Notes: generated from the letters alone by a model not told the origin. A stretch of DNA of 64,000 bases from Sphingobacterium oryzagri (GCF_028736175.1 NZ_CP117880.1:3286001-3350000); one strand, 5' to 3'; shown: positions 16,755 to 26,337, numbered from the stretch's first letter. Made by a program: numbers and translations.

Positions 16755-18359
16755 ATGAACACAAAAGCAATAACATATATGTGTGTAATCGTAGCTGCCA
16801 CATTCTTCGCTTGTCAGAAGGATGTGCAGCCTACGATAGCGCCTTCCAAAAAGCCACAGCTAAATGACAGCGACGTTTTAATCGACACAAAAACAACCTA
16901 TCAACAAATCGAAAGTTTTATGGCATCTGATGCCTGGATGCCCAATATCGTCGGAACTTACTGGGATGAGAATACGAAATCAGCCATTGCCGAACTCCTG
17001 TTTTCCAAAGAAGTCGCTAACGGCACGCCTAAAGGAATCGGGTTATCGGGCTGGCGCTTTTTACTGGGCGGCGGTTCGTTCAATCAAGGTAGCAACAGCG
17101 GAATAGCATTGGTGGATCGCAGATCAGAGTCATTTATGGACCCGCAAACTGGCGCCATCGATTGGACCAAACAAAAAGGTCAATTGTATTTTTTGGACAA
17201 AGCAAAAACCTATGGTGTGGATCAATTTGTGATGTTTAGCAACTCTCCTCCTATCCCGATGACAAAAAATGGAAGAGCATATTCCTCTTCCGGCGCATCC
17301 AGTAACCTTCGGGATGATCAATACGATGATTTTGCCGACTATATGACCAGTGTGGCGACCCATCTTCGTGACGCGCATGGCGTAAACATCAACTATATCA
17401 GCCCCATTAACGAGCCACAATACAATTGGGACGGCGCTGGTCAGGAAGGTTCCGGATGGCAAAATACAGAAAGCTTTAAACTGATCGAAGAGCTTGACCG
17501 ATCTATCCGCGCAAAAAATCTGACGACAAAGATTCTATTTGGCGAGTCGGCAGCTTACAATTATCTGTACGAAGATGCTGATAAGGACGGACGCGCAAAT
17601 GTGTTGAACAACTTCTTTAGAGAAGGAAGCTCCTTAAATATCGGTAAATTTCCATCCGTAGCCAAGGTCGTGGCGGCCCATAGTTATTGGTTAGATGGCA
17701 ACTGGAATGTGCTAAACAGCACCAGAGAACGCGTGCAGCAGCAGGTGAGTCAAGCTGGATTAAAACTGTATCAAACAGAATGGAGCATGCTCGGCGATCA
17801 GTTCTCGCCGAATGAATTTATCGGATTTGAACAAGCAAGTTACATGGATATCGCGCTTTATCTATCGAAGGTAATCCATACTGATCTTGCCGTAGCAAAT
17901 GCCGCGTCGTGGTCGTTCTGGACAAGTATGGACTTAGAAAGATGGAGCCATAAAAACCGTTTCTACCTTATTCGTCTTCGTCCTACTGCCGGTGATTACG
18001 GCGATGTGCTCGCAGGAGGCACTTACGAAGCCACCAAAACGTTGTGGGTGTTGGGCAATTATAGCCTGTTTATCCGTCCTGGTTACACCCGGGTTAAAAT
18101 GGAATTAAATGGCCAGGGTGAATCATATTTTGGTTCTGGTTATCTTTCACCTGATCAGAAAACATTCATCGCTGTGTACACCAACAAAAGCAGTGAAGCC
18201 AAGCAAATACAGGTTGATCCCGGTCTTGGAACCCCAAAATCTATCATGAGCTACACCACCAGCGAGACGGCAAACTTAAGGGAACAAAGCGTAGCCAATC
18301 TTCAGACGGCTATTTCCCTTGCCGGAAAATCTGTAGTCACGGTGAAATACGTATACTAG
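16755..18359 (+). CDS. GH30 endo-glycanase, lipoprotein (candidate endo-beta-1,6-galactanase)
   Basis: 534 residues. Lipobox ATFFAC (Cys20) predicts a lipid anchor and, with its place after susD, cell-surface location. The catalytic (beta/alpha)8 barrel holds the acid/base E220 in ISPINEPQYNWDG and the nucleophile E342 in LYQTEWSMLGD; a small beta-sandwich typical of GH30 follows after about residue 435. The motifs resemble the O-glycosyl hydrolase 30 type described for endo-beta-1,6-galactanases, but other GH30 activities (beta-1,6-glucanase, xylanase) cannot be excluded. It would make the first cuts in the polysaccharide before SusC/D import. It is a close paralogue of the next gene. Confidence 0.85.
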   Translation: MNTKAITYMCVIVAATFFACQKDVQPTIAPSKKPQLNDSDVLIDTKTTYQQIESFMASDAWMPNIVGTYWDENTKSAIAELLFSKEVANGTPKGIGLSGWRFLLGGGSFNQGSNSGIALVDRRSESFMDPQTGAIDWTKQKGQLYFLDKAKTYGVDQFVMFSNSPPIPMTKNGRAYSSSGASSNLRDDQYDDFADYMTSVATHLRDAHGVNINYISPINEPQYNWDGAGQEGSGWQNTESFKLIEELDRSIRAKNLTTKILFGESAAYNYLYEDADKDGRANVLNNFFREGSSLNIGKFPSVAKVVAAHSYWLDGNWNVLNSTRERVQQQVSQAGLKLYQTEWSMLGDQFSPNEFIGFEQASYMDIALYLSKVIHTDLAVANAASWSFWTSMDLERWSHKNRFYLIRLRPTAGDYGDVLAGGTYEATKTLWVLGNYSLFIRPGYTRVKMELNGQGESYFGSGYLSPDQKTFIAVYTNKSSEAKQIQVDPGLGTPKSIMSYTTSETANLREQSVANLQTAISLAGKSVVTVKYVY

Positions 18360-18369
18360 CATAAAACAA

Positions 18370-19992
18370 ATGAGAAAAACAGGCCTCAACAGGAACGCGA
18401 TCATGCTTCTCTTCCCAATATTGCTTTTCGGTTCTTTTGTCACAGCAAGCCCGATCGCCCCGTTAATCGACTCGCCGACGACCGACAGCGTTTCGATTAG
18501 ACCGGTGTTTATTGATGTAGATACGCGATACCAGACGATGGAAAGCTTTATGGCATCCGATTGCTGGATGCCGAACATCGTCGGACAGGATTGGGATAAA
18601 AAGCATAAAGAGAATATTGCAAAGCTCCTTTTTTCCAGCAAGATAACAAAGGGCTCGCCTGAAGGCATTGGTCTTTCGGGCTGGCGTTTTGTATTGGGCG
18701 GCGGCTCGTATAATCAAGGAGATAGCAGCGATATTTCACAAATTGATCGGCGCGGAGAATCATTTATGGATCCGCAAACGGGCGAAATAGATTGGACCAG
18801 GCAGCGCGGCCAACGCTATTTCCTAAAGAAAGCGAAAAAGTATGGCGTAAAGAACTTCGTCCTTTTCAGCATCTCTCCACCGGCATTTATGACAAAGAAC
18901 GGCAAAGCCTATTCATCTGCTGGTGCCCACGCCAATCTAAAAGAGGATTGCTACGATGATTTTGCCGACTATATGACGGAAACCGTGAAGCAGATTAACA
19001 AAAAATACGGTATCAATTTCAATTTTATCAGTCCGCTTAACGAACCGCAGTACGATTGGGAGAAGCCTGCTCAGGAAGGATCCGGATGGCAAAACGAGGA
19101 AAGCTACCGCCTGATCCGAGAATTAGATGCCTCGATTACCAAGAAACGCCTACAGACCAACATACTTTTCGGTGAGGCCGTTTCTTACAAATACTTGCTT
19201 GACGAAGATGATAAACCCAATAGAGGGCACCTCATCCAGGACTTTTTCACCAGCACAGGCAAATACAGCCTTTTAAAATTCCCAAATGTAGCTAGCGTTG
19301 CTACGGCCCACAGTTATTGGCTTGACGGCGACTGGGCCACATTAAAAAGCATACGAGAAGATGTGCGTGATGCCGCGAAATCAGCGAATATCCGTCTCTT
19401 CCAAACGGAGTGGAGCATGCTAGGCGACCACTACCATAAAGATGAATTTGTTGGTTTCGAGCAAGCTTCCTACATGGATATTGCTTTGTATCTCGCTAAA
19501 GTTATACATGCTGATTTGGCTTACGCAGATGTGAGTTCCTGGTCGTACTGGACCAGTATGGATGTAGATCGGTACAACCACAAAAACAGATTCTTGCTTA
19601 TTGAGCTCCATCCTAAAGATGGTGTCTTTGGCAATGTGCGCGAGGGCGGCGATTATTCGCCAACCGCGTCGCTTTGGGTATTGGGAAACTATAGTCTGTT
19701 CATCCGGCCCGGTTATGTCCGCGTGAAAATGGACGTGAATAACAAAGATCAAGACGTTTTCGGCACGAGCTACATCTCGCCAGACAAAAAAACGTTGGTA
19801 TCGGTTTACACGAACAACAGCGAAAAATCACAAACAGTTTCTCCCAACCTTGATGTTAGCTCACTTCGATCCATCTACACGTATACAACTTCCGCGCATA
19901 GTAAATTGAATGAAGAACAGCAGCACACTTCATCAAGCAAGATCAAGCTTCCTGCAAAATCCGTCGTTACCGTGAAATATAACTATCGATGA
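18370..19992 (+). CDS. GH30 endo-glycanase, second tandem copy with non-lipid signal peptide
   Basis: 540 residues starting 10 bp after the preceding paralogue. The N-terminus (hydrophobic residues 10-24, VTASPI) looks like a signal peptidase I signal with no lipobox cysteine, so this copy is probably periplasmic or secreted. Acid/base E225 (ISPLNEPQYDWEK) and nucleophile E347 (LFQTEWSMLGD) are intact. Long blocks are shared with the first copy, such as ESFMASD-WMPNIVG and GFEQASYMDIALYL. The pair most likely arose by tandem duplication followed by division into a surface endo-enzyme and a periplasmic enzyme acting on imported oligosaccharides. Confidence 0.85.
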   Translation: MRKTGLNRNAIMLLFPILLFGSFVTASPIAPLIDSPTTDSVSIRPVFIDVDTRYQTMESFMASDCWMPNIVGQDWDKKHKENIAKLLFSSKITKGSPEGIGLSGWRFVLGGGSYNQGDSSDISQIDRRGESFMDPQTGEIDWTRQRGQRYFLKKAKKYGVKNFVLFSISPPAFMTKNGKAYSSAGAHANLKEDCYDDFADYMTETVKQINKKYGINFNFISPLNEPQYDWEKPAQEGSGWQNEESYRLIRELDASITKKRLQTNILFGEAVSYKYLLDEDDKPNRGHLIQDFFTSTGKYSLLKFPNVASVATAHSYWLDGDWATLKSIREDVRDAAKSANIRLFQTEWSMLGDHYHKDEFVGFEQASYMDIALYLAKVIHADLAYADVSSWSYWTSMDVDRYNHKNRFLLIELHPKDGVFGNVREGGDYSPTASLWVLGNYSLFIRPGYVRVKMDVNNKDQDVFGTSYISPDKKTLVSVYTNNSEKSQTVSPNLDVSSLRSIYTYTTSAHSKLNEEQQHTSSSKIKLPAKSVVTVKYNYR

Positions 19993-20161
19993 TTTGAGTG
20001 AGAGAACTTAACGATGATAATCAAGATAAATCATGATTTTAAAGCAGATATAAAGCATTACACGCCGACCATCATTCCATTATTTTGCCTGTTTTGCAGC
20101 TTTCGGATGGAGACTGATCATATTAATTTCGTAACATAGTCTAATAATAATATAATTACCC

Positions 20162-21466
20162 ATGAGTCCAAACAATAAAAGAGTATATTATTACAGTTTA
20201 ATCGCATCGCTGGGCGGTCTTCTCTTCGGCTTTGATATCGCTATCTTTTCTGGGGCCATTCCATTTATTCAGCCAGATCTTTCGCTCAGCCCGTCACAGT
20301 TGGGATGGGTTGCCAGCAGTTTGTACATCGGTTGCGCCGTAGGAACATTGCTTTTTGGTAAAATAGCTGAAAAACTAGGCCGAAAAAAATCACTTCTGTT
20401 GGTCGCGATCATTTTCGGCGCATCTTCTATCGCGATGGGGTTATCCAATCATAAAGATACGGTAGTCATCTGGCGCATCATCGCCGGCTTTAGTGTAGGC
20501 GGCGCTTCGGTGCTTTCGCCGCTGTACATCGCTGAGATCAGTCCGAGAAATATCCGCGGAAAAATGGTATCCATTAATCAGCTTGCGGTGGTCATCGGTA
20601 TACTATTCGCTTACATCACCAATTATTTTCTCTCTTTTACTGAGCTGAACTGGCGATTGATGTTTATGAGTGGAGCGCTACCCGCTGTGCTATTCCTCAT
20701 ATTTTTACCGTTTTTGCCCGAAAGTCCGAAATGGCTTATTTTTAATGGTAAAAAGGAACAGGGTTTAAAAATCCTATCCCGAATTATCCCGCCTGCGCAA
20801 ATTCAGGAAGAAGTCGCGTTTATCGAAGGGCAACAACACAGCGGTAAAACTTCATACTCTATTTCCGCAATAGTTAAGCAAGGCTTCGGCTTTTTGCTGA
20901 TTGTCGCTATTGTAATAGCCGTATGCCAGCAATTCTCGGGTGCAAATGCGGTGTTGTTCTATGCACCGATCATCTTCGATAAAGCAGGTATGAACGTTGG
21001 TGACCAACTTTTTTTACAAATACTTATTGGAGCAATCAACTTGATATCGACCTTGATTTCTATGCAATTTGTAGACAAAATTGGGCGAAAAAGATTATTG
21101 TTGATCGGCTCACTCGGCATGTCCATTTTGCTATGCTTAATCGGGCTTTCCTTCAGTGGCGATTTCTTCCCTAGCTATTTGCTTAGTGGCTTTGTCATCG
21201 CCTTTATCGGCGTATACGCGGCTACCTTGGCGCCCGTTACCTGGATCATCATTACCGAAATTTTCCCAATCCAAATTCGGGAAACTTCCGTCGCCATTGC
21301 TTCTGCATTTTTATGGGTGGCCTGCTTTAGCTTAACGTATTTATTTCCGGTGATTATCAATACATTCTCTAGCGTCCAAACCTTCCTTCTTTTTGCTGGA
21401 ATTTGCTTTGCGTACTTTTTATTCACGTTATTTGCCGTGCCAGAAACAAAGAACAACCGGGTCTAA
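20162..21466 (+). CDS. MFS sugar porter (XylE/GLUT type)
   Basis: 434 residues with about 12 transmembrane helices. Sugar-porter signatures are present: GRKKSLL after helix 2, RIIAGFSVGGASVLSPLYIAEISP, PESPKWL after helix 6, QQFSGANAVLFYAP in helix 7 and GRKRLLL between helices 8 and 9, and PETK at the end. It would import a free monosaccharide such as galactose, xylose or glucose across the inner membrane by proton symport. It lies 169 bp after the second GH30 gene on the same strand and ends at a clear terminator, so it is the likely last gene of the PUL, though the gap may hold its own promoter. Confidence 0.9.
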   Translation: MSPNNKRVYYYSLIASLGGLLFGFDIAIFSGAIPFIQPDLSLSPSQLGWVASSLYIGCAVGTLLFGKIAEKLGRKKSLLLVAIIFGASSIAMGLSNHKDTVVIWRIIAGFSVGGASVLSPLYIAEISPRNIRGKMVSINQLAVVIGILFAYITNYFLSFTELNWRLMFMSGALPAVLFLIFLPFLPESPKWLIFNGKKEQGLKILSRIIPPAQIQEEVAFIEGQQHSGKTSYSISAIVKQGFGFLLIVAIVIAVCQQFSGANAVLFYAPIIFDKAGMNVGDQLFLQILIGAINLISTLISMQFVDKIGRKRLLLIGSLGMSILLCLIGLSFSGDFFPSYLLSGFVIAFIGVYAATLAPVTWIIITEIFPIQIRETSVAIASAFLWVACFSLTYLFPVIINTFSSVQTFLLFAGICFAYFLFTLFAVPETKNNRV

Positions 21467-21600
21467 TCTGGCGGAACTGTTAAACCGCCGCCGAAAAGGC
21501 TCGAAATATATCGAATGCCGCATTTGGATCAGCGAAAACGGTAAAAAGACTGTCATACAGATGTTATCAAACCTTATCAGCCGCATATTTTCAGCTGCTA

Positions 21601-21630
21601 AAAAGGCAACCACTACTGAGGTTGCCTTTT
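21601..21630. terminator. Bidirectional terminator between the PUL and the polyol locus
   Basis: AAAAGGCAACC (21601-21611) pairs with GGTTGCCTTTT (21620-21630), loop 8 nt. A-run and T-run flank the GC stem on both strands, and the genes on each side converge (stops at 21466 and 21661). Confidence 0.85.
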
Positions 21631-21660
21631 ATTTACCCATGTAAGCATTTATTAGTGTAT

Positions 21661-22707
21661 TTAGCCGATCTTAACAACCGATTTCACGATGTTTGCTTTA
21701 TCGTTAACGCTATTATCCATTGCCTTTTGGATATCGTCCAGGGCAAATATGTCGGTGACAATGCCTTTAAGATTTATCTTACCAGCAGCTACCGCCTCAA
21801 TCGCCATAGGGTAAATATGACGGTATCGGAATACCGTTTTTATTGTGACTTCTTTATCCATGGCGAGGCTCATCGGCATATTGACCATTCCAGAAGCTGT
21901 GTAACCGACGAAAACAACGTTAGCGCCTTTTTTTGCGACCTGTATAGATTGCTGTCCGGTTATTTCTGTACCAGCCGTTTCAATAACAATATCAACGCCT
22001 ATTCCGCCGGTTAGTTTCGCGATCTCCTCCAATACGTTTTGCTCCGCAGCATTGATTACCACGGTAGCGCCGAGTTCCAAAGCTTTCTCCAACCGTTTTT
22101 GCATAACATCGACGACGAAAACCGTATCGACGCCTTCGGCTTTCAAAGCCATCATGCTGACTAAACCGATGCATCCCGAACCAAATACAACAGCCGTCTT
22201 TCCGATAGCCGCACTAGCCTGGTTGGCCGCATGAAAGCCGACGGCGAGTGGTTCGATCAATGCACCTTCCAACGTGCTGACCGTATCAGGCAACTTGAAG
22301 CACAAATCGGCTTGGTGCGCAACATATTCCTGAAAAACACCGTCTACAGGCGGTGTAGCGAAAAAAATAACTTCAGGACATAGGTTGTAACGCCCTTCGC
22401 GGCAAAATTCGCACTGTCCGCAGGTTTTACCAGGTTCTAATGCTACATGATCCCCTACTTTTAAATGCGTTACCTCCGCGCCTACAGCTACTACGGTTCC
22501 GCCAGGTTCATGCCCAAGCACAAACGGTGGTTCGACAACATAATTTCCTATTCGGCCCTGCTCGTAATAGTGCATATCTGAACCGCAAATACCTACATAC
22601 TCGAGCTTAACGAGCACCTCATGATCCAATGGAGTCGGCACATCCCGTTCTTCAAACCCCATCTGTCCGACACCATTCATGACGGCAACTTTCATTTTTT
22701 TCTGCAT
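21661..22707 (-). CDS. Zinc-dependent polyol dehydrogenase (sorbitol/xylitol dehydrogenase type)
   Basis: 348 residues, MDR superfamily. Catalytic zinc ligands C41 (VGICGSD), H66 and E67 (LGHEPGG) are present, as are the four structural-zinc cysteines C96, C99, C102 and C110. The Rossmann motif is GSGCIGL with the acidic VVDV after strand 2, indicating NAD. The GRIGNYVV segment is typical of sorbitol dehydrogenases. It should oxidise sorbitol to fructose (or xylitol to xylulose). It lies 14 bp downstream of the transporter-kinase fusion and is co-transcribed with it. An alternative start is M5. Confidence 0.87.
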   Translation of the reverse strand: MQKKMKVAVMNGVGQMGFEERDVPTPLDHEVLVKLEYVGICGSDMHYYEQGRIGNYVVEPPFVLGHEPGGTVVAVGAEVTHLKVGDHVALEPGKTCGQCEFCREGRYNLCPEVIFFATPPVDGVFQEYVAHQADLCFKLPDTVSTLEGALIEPLAVGFHAANQASAAIGKTAVVFGSGCIGLVSMMALKAEGVDTVFVVDVMQKRLEKALELGATVVINAAEQNVLEEIAKLTGGIGVDIVIETAGTEITGQQSIQVAKKGANVVFVGYTASGMVNMPMSLAMDKEVTIKTVFRYRHIYPMAIEAVAAGKINLKGIVTDIFALDDIQKAMDNSVNDKANIVKSVVKIG

Positions 22708-22721
22708 GACAATTATTTTGT

Positions 22722-25049
22722 TTAATTTTTTGATTCAATTTTCAGAAAATCAGCGATCTGACTCCGCGTGGGTCTCACACCCGTGTAAGCCATATTCGTT
22801 GTTCCCAAAGCCGCGGCAGCACTGGCATATTGCAGCATATCCTGCAGTTGCTGCTCCGTAGGTTGAAAGCCATTATCCAGCAGATAATCCAGACAAGCTG
22901 CTACAAACATATCACCGGCTTGAGCCGTATCTATACTGTTTATTGCAAAAGCATTTTGCTTCACCACGCTATCACGCGTGAAGGCTTTACTTCCGTAGAT
23001 TCCGGAAGTAAGAATGAGTATAGAAATAGTATATTTTTGCATCAACCATTTTACGCCTTCCGCTAGATTTTCCATGCCTGTGATCAGTCTTAATTCAGCT
23101 TCGTTGACCGTTAACAAATCGCACACCGAGCACCCGTAACGCATCTGCTTTCGTGGGTCTTTTCCATTCCAGGCAAACGGACGATAATTGGGCGCAAAGG
23201 AAATAAAGCATCGCTTATACTTCGCCATACCGACGGCTCTTTTGGTCGCGTTTCGACTCTCACGATGGGTCAACGACATAGAGCCAAAGTGGAAAACCTT
23301 CGCATGGAAAAAAACTTCCAGATTAATATCGGTTGGCATAAGATGGATATCGGCGCTAAACTTCCGATAAAAAACAAATTCGTGTTTTTCGTAAACCTTT
23401 GGTTTTACAAAAGCCAGCGTAGTATTAAAAGCGGCAGCTTTCACCAGCGCCTGCCTTGAAATGCCGCTTCGTGTAAAATCCTTTTCGATCGCATCGCCAA
23501 GGAAATCATCACCAATTTTACCAATGAAAACGGTACGCTTACCGAGATTGGAAAGCATAGCAAGCACGTTATGCGGCGCACCACCCGCTTTCATACGAAA
23601 TGTCGATCCGTCAAGCTCCTGCTGATAGAAATCGATCAGCAATTCGCCGAGTGCCACTACCTGAAAGGCATCTACCGATTTTTCCTGCTGTAGTTTACGA
23701 TGTTCGATAATTTCCACGATACGGTTGTACGTGCGTTTGTCAAGTTTGTAAAAAAGAAAAGCGATCCCGATGATAATCCAGAGTATCCCAGGTATTGTAC
23801 TAAAGGAGTGCTTCATCACCGCGATAACGACAGGATTTTGAACAGCGTTTGCAACATAACCTGACGCGCCGAGCGCGAAGGCTAACAGCGCGGTGCCCAG
23901 CGCCAGCCCGATCTTATTTCCTAAGGAAATAAAAGCGTATTGAAATCCGTCATTTCGCATGCCAGAGCGCCACTCACCATACTCTACACAGTCAGGGATG
24001 ACCGCGTATATTGCGGTATTAAAACCTGAAAAAAGAAACTGGGATAAGATGGCAAACGTATAAAAGGCGATTGCTGAGCTATTCGGGCTGAAAAAAAACA
24101 GCATCGACATCGTAATTCCCGTACCAAAAGCAAAGATAGCGGCTGTTCTACCCTTATTTTGTGTCCATTTAAACACCAATGGAAAACATCCCGCACCAAG
24201 AATAGATGGGACGATAATGGCAATAGCGTAAACTGCAAAAAGTCCTGCATTGCCTTCTACATACGTGAAATAGTAGAGCATGTCTGCATTTCTGGTGTAG
24301 AGCACAAAGCCAAATAGTACTTGTCCGATCAGCGCCAGCAAATACGGTTTATTTCTTGCGGCAGCTTTCAACTGTACGCGGAGGGGTAATTCCTGCTTTG
24401 GCGGTGCCTCGACCACTTCGCGGGTTTTGGAAAAACAAAAAAGATGGCAAATCGCAAATATGGCGCCGTAGCAAATGGCAACCCAAAGATAGCCGTCTTT
24501 ACTGCTTTCTCCTCCAAAAAAGCCGATCAACGGAATCGTGATGATGTTAATGATACCGATCGCCGTCATGGCACTTACCGATCGATACGTGTTGAGGCTG
24601 GCTCGTTCATCAATGTCTTGTGTCATAACACCCAACATGGTACCATACGGGATATTAACGCTCGTATAGCACAACATCAACAAACAGAACGTTACGGCCA
24701 TGTAGGTAATTTTCGCCGTTTCGCTCCATTGCGGATGCGCCCAAAATGTGAGGACAAGCATGACCGCTGCTACGGGTGATGCGTAAAGCAACCATGGTCG
24801 ATACCTGCCAAGTTTACTTTGTGTTTTGTCACTCAGCCCGCCGACAATAGGATCGGTAATTGCACCCCATGCTTTGGAAAGCAGCATAAGCACCGCAACG
24901 GCACCCATACTTATCTGAAATACATCGGTGTAAAAGATCATGATAAAATTGGACACGAACATCCAACTAAAATTACATCCTACATCCCCCAGCCCGTAAG
25001 CGAATTTACTCACAAACGGCAGTTTTCTTTTTTGAACAAATTGGTTCAT
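22722..25049 (-). CDS. GPH-family sugar/polyol transporter fused to a divergent PfkB-type kinase domain
   Basis: 775 residues in one uninterrupted frame. Residues about 1-455 are a 12-helix GPH (glycoside-pentoside-hexuronide) cation symporter (SKAWGAITDPIVGGLSDKT, NIPYGTMLGVMT, IPDCVEYGEW). After a short charged linker, residues about 468-770 are a ribokinase/fructokinase-like fold (VVALGELLIDF, GGAPHNVLAML). The kinase domain is facing the cytoplasm. Three conserved motifs are altered: the usual RNPGAD is R562-K-F-S-A-D567, FDPN is F618-A-P-N621, and TGAGD is T-A-Q710-A-G-D713. Catalytic D713 remains. It may therefore be a weak kinase or a sensor domain. The divergent LacI gene and the downstream dehydrogenase indicate polyol or hexose use. 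Confidence 0.88.
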   Translation of the reverse strand: MNQFVQKRKLPFVSKFAYGLGDVGCNFSWMFVSNFIMIFYTDVFQISMGAVAVLMLLSKAWGAITDPIVGGLSDKTQSKLGRYRPWLLYASPVAAVMLVLTFWAHPQWSETAKITYMAVTFCLLMLCYTSVNIPYGTMLGVMTQDIDERASLNTYRSVSAMTAIGIINIITIPLIGFFGGESSKDGYLWVAICYGAIFAICHLFCFSKTREVVEAPPKQELPLRVQLKAAARNKPYLLALIGQVLFGFVLYTRNADMLYYFTYVEGNAGLFAVYAIAIIVPSILGAGCFPLVFKWTQNKGRTAAIFAFGTGITMSMLFFFSPNSSAIAFYTFAILSQFLFSGFNTAIYAVIPDCVEYGEWRSGMRNDGFQYAFISLGNKIGLALGTALLAFALGASGYVANAVQNPVVIAVMKHSFSTIPGILWIIIGIAFLFYKLDKRTYNRIVEIIEHRKLQQEKSVDAFQVVALGELLIDFYQQELDGSTFRMKAGGAPHNVLAMLSNLGKRTVFIGKIGDDFLGDAIEKDFTRSGISRQALVKAAAFNTTLAFVKPKVYEKHEFVFYRKFSADIHLMPTDINLEVFFHAKVFHFGSMSLTHRESRNATKRAVGMAKYKRCFISFAPNYRPFAWNGKDPRKQMRYGCSVCDLLTVNEAELRLITGMENLAEGVKWLMQKYTISILILTSGIYGSKAFTRDSVVKQNAFAINSIDTAQAGDMFVAACLDYLLDNGFQPTEQQLQDMLQYASAAAALGTTNMAYTGVRPTRSQIADFLKIESKN

Positions 25050-25084
25050 CTGTTATTTGGTTTCTCTTGTTAGCATTATTTGAA

Positions 25085-25092
25085 CAAAAGTA
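25085..25092 (-). promoter_or_regulatory. -7 promoter element for the transporter-kinase operon
   Basis: TACTTTTG on the minus strand fits TAnnTTTG and lies 36 bp before the start codon at 25049. No convincing -33 TTTG is at the right distance, which fits a regulated promoter. Confidence 0.4.
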
Positions 25093-25138
25093 GCCGTACA
25101 GCGGTCTTGAAGATGCAGCGTACAATTTTTTATTAAAC

Positions 25139-25181
25139 GCAACCGTTCCCGCAACCGTTCCCAATTGTTGCAACCGTTCCC
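25139..25181. promoter_or_regulatory. Three operator-like repeats GCAACCGTTCCC, probable LacI-family sites
   Basis: Identical 12-mers GCAACCGTTCCC occur at 25139-25150, 25151-25162 and 25170-25181; the first two abut, the third follows after 7 bp. The core reads GNAAC-S-GTTNC, an odd-centred near-palindrome with a central CG step of the kind LacI-family proteins bind. The cluster lies between the divergent transporter-kinase operon and the lacI-type gene. Confidence 0.7.
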
Positions 25182-25274
25182 ATTCGTTATTTTACACGAT
25201 TAACGTTTCATCTACATGAAGAAAATTGGAAAAAGCATATCTTCGTAAACTGGATCATACGCTAACATTATAAA

Positions 25275-26288
25275 ATGAAATATATCACCATCATTGATCT
25301 GGCGAGGCGCCTTAACCTCTCCAAGTCGACCGTTTCCCGGGCCTTGGCGGGCGATGGCAATGTAAGTAAAGAAACACAAGATCGCGTGCGTGAACTGGCT
25401 CAACAATTGGGGTATACGCGCAACGACATGGCCGTTAATCTTCGACAGAAGCAGACCAAAAGCATAGGCATCATCATTCCCGAAATTGTCACGCCATTTT
25501 TCATGCATGTTGTTAGCGAGGTGCAAAGGGAGCTGAATGGCAGGCACGGTTACCGGGTGTTGCTAGCGCAATCAAATGAAAACTCCGACATCGAACTGGC
25601 CAATCTACGCATGATGGAAGAGTTTCGGGTAGACGGAATTTTACTTAGCGTCTGTAGCAGCCGAAATAACATCCCCGAATACCTTCGTTTGAAAGAAAAA
25701 GGTATGGCGCTTGTTTTTTTCGACCGCATTGTACCTCAGTTTTCGGCTTCCAAAATTGAGATCAATGAATATGCAAAGTCTGTGCTATTGGTCGAACACC
25801 TGATAGAGCAGGGACGAAAAAAAATCGTACATATTGCGGGGCCGGAATATATTTATAATAGCACAGAGCGATTACGAGGCTATAAAAAGGCTTTGGCGAA
25901 AAATGGAATAGCATATGATCCGACATACGTTATTCCCTGCGATTTAGCGGCAGAGGCTGCAGCGGCCAAAATAACGTACTTGTTGGATAATAATATTGAC
26001 TTTGATGCTGTATTTTGTTTTACTGAAACACAGGCGCTGGGCGTGAAAAAGTTACTGAGTAAACAAAAAATAGCTATTCCCGATCAAGTAGCGATAGCGT
26101 GTATGTCGGGTACGACACTATCCACGTTGGTTCACCCCACCCTGACATCGGTAGAGCAACCTGTCGATCAAATAGCCAGCGCTGCCATTCAGCTGCTGTT
26201 AGAAAAAATCGAGAATCCCACGGCAGAAGACAGAACGATAGTCGTTGATGCGCAAATCAAGATTCGCGAGTCGTCCGCAGTCGACTAA
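25275..26288 (+). CDS. LacI family transcriptional regulator
   Basis: 337 residues. The N-terminal helix-turn-helix is canonical (TIIDLARRLNLSKSTVSRAL, then hinge region to about residue 60 with MAVNLRQKQTKSIGIIIP), and residues 62-330 form the periplasmic-binding-protein-like sugar sensor. The gene diverges from the GPH-kinase/dehydrogenase operon and precedes the fructokinase by 49 bp. It probably represses both units through the triple repeat at 25139-25181 and is released by a polyol, hexose or hexose phosphate. Confidence 0.93.
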   Translation: MKYITIIDLARRLNLSKSTVSRALAGDGNVSKETQDRVRELAQQLGYTRNDMAVNLRQKQTKSIGIIIPEIVTPFFMHVVSEVQRELNGRHGYRVLLAQSNENSDIELANLRMMEEFRVDGILLSVCSSRNNIPEYLRLKEKGMALVFFDRIVPQFSASKIEINEYAKSVLLVEHLIEQGRKKIVHIAGPEYIYNSTERLRGYKKALAKNGIAYDPTYVIPCDLAAEAAAAKITYLLDNNIDFDAVFCFTETQALGVKKLLSKQKIAIPDQVAIACMSGTTLSTLVHPTLTSVEQPVDQIASAAIQLLLEKIENPTAEDRTIVVDAQIKIRESSAVD

Positions 26289-26337
26289 AATGGAGAAAGT
26301 GAAGTACGATCATAGATGAGATAACAAAACAAAAAGA

